From Caldicellulosiruptor hydrothermalis 108 (GTDB taxonomy: Bacteria; Bacillota; Thermoanaerobacteria; Caldicellulosiruptorales; Caldicellulosiruptoraceae), in assembly GCF_000166355.1 (NCBI RefSeq), contig NC_014652.1, positions 186,001-250,000 of the forward strand: a DNA stretch of 64,000 nucleotides, written 5' to 3'. Both the position numbers and the translations under genes were made by a program. The stretch's first letter is position 1; each line of letters opens with the position of its first letter. The notes beneath the pieces are model-generated. The model had not been told where the DNA came from and did no database searches. It saw only the letters and a list, made by a program, of their open reading frames with translations. Below, in pieces: positions 58,419-64,000 of this stretch.

Positions 58419-59234
58419 ATGTATAAATTTATATTCTCAGCATTTGGAGATGAGATAGCAAGCAGTTTGGATGAACAGATAGAGGTTTTGAAAAAACATG
58501 GTATTGAATATTTAGAGTTTCGGTCTGCAAATGGTAAAAACATTGCTGACTATACTGAAAATGAAGCAAAGGAAGTTTTAAAAAAATTAAAAGATAGTGG
58601 TATAAAGGTTTCAGCAATAGGGTCTCCAATCGGCAAGGTTGATGTAAACTGCGACTTTGAAAAGTATCTTGAGCTTTTCAAGCACATCCTGCAGCTTGCG
58701 CACATCCTTGAGACAAAGTACATACGCATCTTTTCGTTTTATGTTCCAGAGGGTGAAGAAGAAAAGTACACAGATGTTGTCATAGAAAGGCTTTCAAAGT
58801 TTACTGAGATTGCTAAGAGAGAAAATCTTGTTCTTCTTCACGAGAACGAAAAGGAGATATATGGAAGCAATGCTGAAAGGTGTTTTAAAATCCTCTCCAC
58901 AATCAACTCACCCAATTTGAGAGCAACATTTGACCCGGCAAATTTTGTTCAGTGCAAAGTAGAGGTCTATCCTCACGCATTTGAGCTTTTAAAGGATTAC
59001 ATTGAGTACGTGCACATAAAAGATGCAAAATTTTCAGACGGCAGTGTTACAGTTGCAGGTGAGGGTGACGGAAGGGTAAAAGATGTGATAAAAGCACTAA
59101 AGAGGAGAGCCTTTTGTGGGTTTTTGTCGATAGAGCCTCATCTTAATAATAATCTTCCTGGTGGTGGACCTGAAAACTTTGCGAGGGCTTATAGAGCAAT
59201 TAAAAAGATCATCGATGAGGAAGGAGAGATTTAA
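58419..59234 (+). CDS. Sugar-phosphate isomerase/epimerase (xylose isomerase-like TIM barrel)
   Basis: 271 residues, AP_endonuc_2 TIM barrel. Metal ligands are spread as expected: Glu in LLHENEKEIYG, Asp in ATFDPANFVQ, the YVHIKDAKF strand with its His, and Glu in LSIEPHL. Family members isomerise or epimerise sugars, or dehydrate inositols. The gene ends one base before the ATG of the dehydrogenase, suggesting a shared pathway. The substrate is unknown. Confidence 0.85.
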   Translation: MYKFIFSAFGDEIASSLDEQIEVLKKHGIEYLEFRSANGKNIADYTENEAKEVLKKLKDSGIKVSAIGSPIGKVDVNCDFEKYLELFKHILQLAHILETKYIRIFSFYVPEGEEEKYTDVVIERLSKFTEIAKRENLVLLHENEKEIYGSNAERCFKILSTINSPNLRATFDPANFVQCKVEVYPHAFELLKDYIEYVHIKDAKFSDGSVTVAGEGDGRVKDVIKALKRRAFCGFLSIEPHLNNNLPGGGPENFARAYRAIKKIIDEEGEI

Positions 59235-59235
59235 A

Positions 59236-60336
59236 ATGTCAAAGCTTAAGTTTGGTATTGTTGGTTGTGGGGTTATATCAAAGACACATGCGACTGCTAT
59301 CTCAGCTCTTTCAAGCGATGCAGAGCTTGTTGCTGTGTGCGACACAATTGAAGAAAGAGCTCGAAAAATTGCAGATGAATTTGGAGCAAAAAAGATTTAC
59401 ACAGACTACGAAAAGATGTTGCAAGATACTGATATAGATGTTATTACAATCTGTACACCTTCAGGTATGCATGCTGATATGGCTGTTTTAGCAGCAGACG
59501 CAAAAAAACATGTCATTGTTGAAAAGCCAATGGATATAACATTGTCTAAGGCTGATAAAATAATAGAAGCTCAAAATAGAAACAATGTAGTGATCTCTAT
59601 AATTTCCCAGCACAGATACAGCGACTGTATGCAACTTTTAAAAAGGCTTATGAATGAAGGAAAATTTGGTAGAATAGTATTGGCGGCAAGCTATACTAAA
59701 TGGTATAGGTCTCAGGAATATTACGACAGCGGTAGTTGGCGTGGTACTTGGAGCTTAGATGGCGGTGGTGCGCTGATGAACCAATCAATTCATTACATAG
59801 ACATGCTCCAGTGGATTGTTGGCAAGGTATCAGAGGTTTTTGCATACTGCACAACAAGAGCACATGAAAGAATTGAGGTGGAAGATGGTGCTGTGGCTGT
59901 AGTTAAGTTTGAAAATGGTGCAATCGGTCAGATACTTGGGACAACAAGTGCATATCCGGGATTTGAAACAAGGCTTGAGATCTTTGGGGAAAAAGGCTCT
60001 GCAATAGCCATTAACACCCAGCTTGAAAGTCTTTTCTTCAAAGATGGGTCTGAGAAGGAGTATTTGGAGAGTTACAAAAAGGAGGATGGGGGACCTGTTG
60101 GTGCATCATCTGCTGCCATCAAAGAAGGAGGGCATGTAAGACAGTACAGAGATGTGATAAATGCTATAAAAACCGGGACAAAACCACTTATCCCTGCTGA
60201 AGAAGGAAGACATCCTGTTGAAATTATACTTGCCATTTACCTCTCAAGCTTGACAGGAAAACCTGTAAAACTTCCTCTTGAAAGTGATGAGGAGGTTTTA
60301 AAGGAGATTGAAAAGATAAAAGGCAAAGGCTTTTGA
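59236..60336 (+). CDS. Gfo/Idh/MocA-family NAD(P)-dependent dehydrogenase
   Basis: 366 residues. Rossmann motif GIVGCGVISKTHATAI at the N-terminus, the EKPMDITLSKADKII motif (Glu-Lys-Pro), and the C-terminal beta-sheet domain with GSWRGTWSLDGGGALMNQSIHYIDMLQW, which holds the catalytic His/Asp region. It oxidises or reduces a sugar, inositol or similar polyol. The ATG at 59236 has AAGGAGAG upstream. Coupled to the preceding isomerase-like gene. Confidence 0.9.
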   Translation: MSKLKFGIVGCGVISKTHATAISALSSDAELVAVCDTIEERARKIADEFGAKKIYTDYEKMLQDTDIDVITICTPSGMHADMAVLAADAKKHVIVEKPMDITLSKADKIIEAQNRNNVVISIISQHRYSDCMQLLKRLMNEGKFGRIVLAASYTKWYRSQEYYDSGSWRGTWSLDGGGALMNQSIHYIDMLQWIVGKVSEVFAYCTTRAHERIEVEDGAVAVVKFENGAIGQILGTTSAYPGFETRLEIFGEKGSAIAINTQLESLFFKDGSEKEYLESYKKEDGGPVGASSAAIKEGGHVRQYRDVINAIKTGTKPLIPAEEGRHPVEIILAIYLSSLTGKPVKLPLESDEEVLKEIEKIKGKGF

Positions 60337-60371
60337 AATTTGTTATTACAAAATTGTCCATTTAAAAACAA

Positions 60372-60411
60372 ATGGCTTGAGAATTTGTTGCAAATTCTCA
60401 AGCCATTATTT
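60372..60411. terminator. Bidirectional terminator
   Basis: ATGGCTTGAGAATTTG pairs with CAAATTCTCAAGCCAT across a short loop, 60372-60406, with T-rich flanks on both strands. It lies between the convergent dehydrogenase and isomerase genes. Confidence 0.9.
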
Positions 60412-60426
60412 TGCTTGTGAATAGAG

Positions 60427-61194
60427 TCAATCCAGATAATTTTTTGTGAGAAAATCAAAGCTCATCTTAAGACTTTCGAATGGTGAGCGCTGACACATAT
60501 CCTGTTCAATTATATACCATTCAACTCCTGCCTCATTGCAAGAAGCTATTATTCCGTCCCAGTCCAAATTTCCAAACCCCACTTCAAACATACCTTGTTT
60601 GAAATCTTCAATCATTCCCATATCCTTAAGATGTACAAGAGGAATTCGACCTTCTAAACTTCTTATCCACTTTTCAGGGTTTGCACCCGCAAACTGAACC
60701 CAGTACGTATCAATTTCAATCATAAGATATTCCGGGCTTGAATTTTCAATCAGTATCTCAAGCCATGTCTTTCCACCATATTTTTTGAATTCAAAACTGT
60801 GGTTGTGGTACGAAAGAGTAATTCCTTCCTCTTTAAGCTTTTTTCCAATTTCATTGCACGCTAAAGCAAACATCAGCGCACCCTCTTCAGACTTGTACTC
60901 AGAAGGTGCAGAGGGTATTGCAATGTGAGAGCAATCCAGAATTTTGTGTTCTTGCACAACATTGTCAAGTTCGGTTTTGAGCCTTTCAAAAGGTATGTGG
61001 GTTGCACACACTTTAAGGTCAAACTCATCACAGATTTCCTTTAATCTTTTTGGTTCAATCTTTCCAATACCCGAAATCTGGACAGCTTTAAATCCAATCT
61101 CACTTACCTTTTTGAGGCTGTAGAAGATATCCTCTTCAGTCTTCAAAAATTCACGCAGAGTGTACAGCTGTGCGGCTATTTTATCTTTTTTCAT
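60427..61194 (-). CDS. Sugar-phosphate isomerase/epimerase, second copy type
   Basis: 255 residues, AP_endonuc_2 TIM barrel. It opens with KIAAQLYTLREFLKTEEDIFYSLKKV in parts, with metal-ligand regions LSYHNHSFEF, IEIDTYWVQFAG, VHLKDMG and EQDMC. Not a close relative of the isomerase at 58419 but the same fold. It lies downstream of the second transporter's permeases on the same strand, after a 56-base gap, so it may process the imported sugar. Confidence 0.85.
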   Translation of the reverse strand: MKKDKIAAQLYTLREFLKTEEDIFYSLKKVSEIGFKAVQISGIGKIEPKRLKEICDEFDLKVCATHIPFERLKTELDNVVQEHKILDCSHIAIPSAPSEYKSEEGALMFALACNEIGKKLKEEGITLSYHNHSFEFKKYGGKTWLEILIENSSPEYLMIEIDTYWVQFAGANPEKWIRSLEGRIPLVHLKDMGMIEDFKQGMFEVGFGNLDWDGIIASCNEAGVEWYIIEQDMCQRSPFESLKMSFDFLTKNYLD

Positions 61195-61250
61195 ATTGAT
61201 TTTGCACCACTTTTCTTTTGTTTAAGTTTATTTAATTATACCACAAATTA

Positions 61251-62135
61251 TTACTCTTTAATAGCCCCAATCATGACACCTTTTACAAAGTACTTTTGCA
61301 AAAATGGGTATATACAGAGGATTGGTACTGTTGATACCACAATTGCTGCGTATTTGATAAGCTCTGTCACTGCAAATCTGTCTGATGCATCTGAAATTCC
61401 TGTTGTCATGTTCTCAGTGCTACTCATAATTAGTATTTCTCTGAGCACAAGTTGAAGCGGGTAAAGTTCTCTTGAACGCAGGTATATGATAGCGCTGAAA
61501 AATGCGTTCCAGTGACCTACAGCATAAAAGAGTATCATAACGGCAATCATTGGCATTGCAAGTGGTATCATGATTCTAAAAAGTATTGTCCAATCGCCTG
61601 CACCATCTATTCGTGCTGACTCTTCCAAGCTGTCTGGCACTGCGTGAAAACCAGTTCTCATGATAATTAAGTTTGTTGTTGAGATAGCACCTGGGATTAT
61701 CATTGCCCAGATTGTGTCTATCATCCCAAGTGATTGAACAAGCAAGTATGTTGGAATCATACCGCCGCTAAAATACATGGTGAATGCTATGAAGAACATC
61801 ACAGGATTTTTAAGTTTCAAATTTTTTCTTGACAGAACATATCCACCCATTGTAGTAAGAAGAATATTTATCGCCGTTCCAACAACAACGTATATAAGTG
61901 TGTTTTTATATCCTATCCATATCATAGGGTAGCTGAGAAGCAGTTTATATGCTTCTGTTGAAAATTCAAGCGGTCGCCACAGCGGTCCCCTGTATGCCAT
62001 GAGTTTAATTGGATTACTAAACGATGCAAAGATGACATACAGCATTGGATAAAGCATTGTAAAACAAAGAAGACCTAAGAATACATAGTTAAAGGTGTCA
62101 AATATTATCTCGCCTGGACTTTTTCTTATTTTCAT
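61251..62135 (-). CDS. Sugar ABC transporter permease (LplC/YtcP-like), locus 2
   Basis: 294 residues, close paralogue of the protein at 31522-32406 with about 12 differing residues, eleven of them in the first 112. Same six-helix topology and EAA loop. AAAAGGGGTGAG precedes the ATG. Gene order on the minus strand is binding protein, permease, permease, isomerase. No interruption is seen, so this locus looks functional. Confidence 0.9.
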   Translation of the reverse strand: MKIRKSPGEIIFDTFNYVFLGLLCFTMLYPMLYVIFASFSNPIKLMAYRGPLWRPLEFSTEAYKLLLSYPMIWIGYKNTLIYVVVGTAINILLTTMGGYVLSRKNLKLKNPVMFFIAFTMYFSGGMIPTYLLVQSLGMIDTIWAMIIPGAISTTNLIIMRTGFHAVPDSLEESARIDGAGDWTILFRIMIPLAMPMIAVMILFYAVGHWNAFFSAIIYLRSRELYPLQLVLREILIMSSTENMTTGISDASDRFAVTELIKYAAIVVSTVPILCIYPFLQKYFVKGVMIGAIKE

Positions 62136-62159
62136 CTTGTAAAACTCACCCCTTTTCTT

Positions 62160-63113
62160 TTACCACAGCGATGTCTCTGTAAGTTTTTTAGCAATCTTAT
62201 TAGAGAATATGACCAGTAAGAAGTTGATAACAGAGTTGAAAAGTCCAACTGCAGCGCCGTAGCTGTAGTCCATTTCTAAAAGACCTTTCCTGTATACGTA
62301 TGTTGAAATAACGTCAGCAGTCTCGTATGTTAGAGGATTGTACATCAAAAATACCTTTTCAAATCCAACATTCATCATGTGCCCAACTCTCAGAAGGAAC
62401 ATAATAACAATTGTTGGCAGTATTCCTGGTATTGTGACATAAAGTGCCTGTCTGAACCTTCCAGCACCATCTATAAGTGCTGCTTCATAAAGCTGTGGGT
62501 CAATGTTTGAGATTGCAGCCAGGTACACAATCGAACCCCAACCGAGGTTTTGCCATATTCCAGAGCCGACATACAGTGGTCTGAACCAGCCAGGTTCTGT
62601 CATGAAAGAGATTGGTTCTGATAAAATACCGAGAGACTTTAAAATCTGATTTATAAGACCGTCTCTTGAGAAAAAGTCCATAATCATACCAACAATGACA
62701 ACTGTTGATATAAAGTGTGGCATGTAGCTTACTGTCTGAAGAGTCCTTTTGTATATGCTGTTTTTGATTTCGTTTAGCAAAAGTGCAAAAAGAATTGGAG
62801 CAGGAAAACCAAATATAAGGTCGTAAACATTTATAAGTATTGTATTTCGGATTATTCTCCATACATAAAAACTGTCATAAACAAAAAACTCTTTGAACTT
62901 TTCAAGTCCGACCCATGGGCTGCCCCAGATACCTTTTGCTGGTGTGAAGTCTTTAAAAGCTATTTGAAGACCGTACATTGGGATGTAGTGGAATATAAAA
63001 TAATATGCAACAACAGGGATGAGCATTATATAAAGACTTTTGTTTCGTATGAGGTCTTTTTTTAGCTCCTGCCATCTGCTTGGCTGAAAATGCTTTGTTG
63101 CAGCTTTTTCCAT
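62160..63113 (-). CDS. Sugar ABC transporter permease (LplB-like), locus 2
   Basis: 317 residues, six transmembrane helices, with an EAA loop at YEAALIDGAGRFRQALYVTIPGI. Paralogue of 30581-31504 with a ten-residue N-terminal extension (MEKAATKHFQ). GAGGAGG precedes the ATG. Separated from the binding-protein gene by a strong hairpin. Confidence 0.9.
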   Translation of the reverse strand: MEKAATKHFQPSRWQELKKDLIRNKSLYIMLIPVVAYYFIFHYIPMYGLQIAFKDFTPAKGIWGSPWVGLEKFKEFFVYDSFYVWRIIRNTILINVYDLIFGFPAPILFALLLNEIKNSIYKRTLQTVSYMPHFISTVVIVGMIMDFFSRDGLINQILKSLGILSEPISFMTEPGWFRPLYVGSGIWQNLGWGSIVYLAAISNIDPQLYEAALIDGAGRFRQALYVTIPGILPTIVIMFLLRVGHMMNVGFEKVFLMYNPLTYETADVISTYVYRKGLLEMDYSYGAAVGLFNSVINFLLVIFSNKIAKKLTETSLW

Positions 63114-63188
63114 CTTGTTTTAAACCTCCTCATAAAAAGAATGCATCTTTGTGCCCAAAAAGAGTATGCATCAAAAAGGTTTTATAAA

Positions 63189-63259
63189 AAAGAGCCTTGC
63201 AATAAGGTGTGCCATCAAGAAAGCTTCCTAATTACTGTCAGCCTTGTTGCAAGGCTCTT
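63189..63259 (-). terminator. Partial terminator between binding-protein and permease genes
   Basis: GAGCCTTGCAA (63192-63202) pairs with TTGCAAGGCTC (63246-63256) around a 43-base loop, followed on the minus strand by TTTTTT. Such hairpins commonly keep the binding protein more abundant than the permeases. Confidence 0.8.
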
Positions 63260-63280
63260 TTGTTCATAAAATAGCCTATA

Positions 63281-64000
63281 TTATTTTCTCTTCTTCCACC
63301 TGTCATAAGCCTGCTGGTAAATCTTAATAGCCTCGTCAATCTTCATCTGTTTGAGTGTCTTTACAAACGCATCGACATTTGTTGCCTTTCCTGTCATGAG
63401 TCTTAAGAACATCTCATCGTAGTATGTGTTGACAGTGTTCATGATATTTGCAAGTCTCTTTGACTCATCGTCTGTGAACGACAGTGGTGGTAGAATTCTG
63501 TCGTTTTTGACTTGGCTCCACTTGTTGACAACAGCATCTTTTTGCTGTGGATACATCATCTGAATCTGATAGTAGTATTCATCAGCTTGAGCAAATGGAC
63601 CGCTTATAGATGCACGAGCGTATTTTGCTAAAGCCTCTGCTGCAGAAAGTCCTTGCGGATTTTTCAAGATTTCATCTGTGTAATATACCTTGCCATCTTT
63701 CTTGACATAAGATTTTCCAAGCACACCATAGTTGAACGCTTCATACCCTTCTTTGCTGTATCCCCAGTCAAGAACCTTCATAGCAAGTGGAACATTTTTA
63801 CATGCTGTTGTGATTGCTGCACTTGTTCGTGAGAACAAGAACTCTGCCTGGCCCAAAAGTGGGTATTCACCTTTTTTGAGCACAGGGAACTTTGTTGCTA
63901 TGATATCTTTCTTGAGATTCAGGAAAAAGCCCATATCACCAGAAAGAAGTCCTATCCATGCACCAATTACATCATTTTGAACGTTTGCCCTGATAACCTT
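63281..64000 (-). CDS. Sugar ABC transporter substrate-binding protein, locus 2, 5' end outside window
   Basis: C-terminal 239 residues of an LplA-like binding protein. The frame stays open to the window edge (it can be read KVIRANVQNDVIGAWIGLLSGD before the first internal ATG at 63934). It lines up with the protein at 26856-28472 through DWGYSKEGY, TDEIL and the IKIYQQAYDRWKKRK tail. First gene of the second transporter operon. Confidence 0.9.
   Translation of the reverse strand, partial: KVIRANVQNDVIGAWIGLLSGDMGFFLNLKKDIIATKFPVLKKGEYPLLGQAEFLFSRTSAAITTACKNVPLAMKVLDWGYSKEGYEAFNYGVLGKSYVKKDGKVYYTDEILKNPQGLSAAEALAKYARASISGPFAQADEYYYQIQMMYPQQKDAVVNKWSQVKNDRILPPLSFTDDESKRLANIMNTVNTYYDEMFLRLMTGKATNVDAFVKTLKQMKIDEAIKIYQQAYDRWKKRK

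Noticed and set aside
31522-62135. Recent gene conversion between the two LplC-like permease genes, suggested by near-identical protein after residue 112.
   Set aside because: Reading both genes side by side shows many synonymous base differences in the same stretch, so identity reflects protein constraint and not recent copying.

Overview
The window looks like chromosome from a low-GC, plant-polysaccharide-degrading, thermophilic Firmicute. Caldicellulosiruptor or a close relative is my best guess, inferred from gene content and not from a database search. Supporting signs are several intracellular glycoside hydrolases (GH43, GH2, GH4, GH3), two LplB/LplC-type oligosaccharide ABC transporters, strong AGGAGG ribosome binding sites with many TTG/GTG starts, S-layer homology proteins, and a Bacillus-like order of an MreB-family gene followed by two flagellar rod genes.

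Layout. 1-6 kb: the end of a YesM-type sensor kinase, a GH43 enzyme, and a convergent lacZ-type beta-galactosidase cut in two by a 1115-bp IS. 6-11 kb: a four-gene Gld-like ABC exporter operon (ATPase, permease, GldG-like protein, DUF4340 protein), then a heptad-repeat coiled-coil gene. 11.5-16 kb: a Ca2+/cation antiporter and a P-type Ca2+/Mn2+ ATPase; the ATPase has a yybP-ykoY (Mn2+) riboswitch with a clear antitermination layout; then a small cupin. 16-21.4 kb: a split glutamate synthase operon in five genes. 21.5-23.7 kb: an HD phosphohydrolase and an LctP-type lactate permease.

23.8-38.6 kb is a sugar-utilisation island. It has a membrane-bound AraC-type regulator broken by a frameshift and a stop codon, a D-lyxose isomerase-like cupin, a sugar-binding protein, a 1832-bp IS inserted just upstream of that gene's ribosome binding site, two permeases, a GH4 enzyme, a GH3 enzyme and an unusual cytoplasmic beta-propeller protein. 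38.7-46.2 kb: a two-component system, a DrrAB-like ABC exporter, and a YtrA-like GntR/ABC operon whose ATPase gene is cut by a second, inverted copy of the 1832-bp IS. 46.3-58.2 kb: TraX-like protein, an MntA/HepT toxin-antitoxin pair, a Dus enzyme, two SLH proteins, a CtpA protease, an MreB/Mbl protein, two flagellar rod/hook proteins and a FlgJ-like rod-binding protein. 58.4-64 kb: two sugar-phosphate isomerase-like proteins, a Gfo/Idh/MocA dehydrogenase, and a second LplBC transporter with its binding protein running off the window edge.

Theme: three IS insertions, each with a clean target duplication, plus one doubly mutated regulator mean that lacZ, a YtrB-like ATPase, the first sugar transporter and its regulator are all recently damaged. 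A paralogous transporter at 61-64 kb may be the working copy. The IS elements belong to two unrelated types, yet each carries a long hairpin that hides the transposase Shine-Dalgarno sequence in read-through transcripts. I saw no tRNA, rRNA, CRISPR array or prophage.
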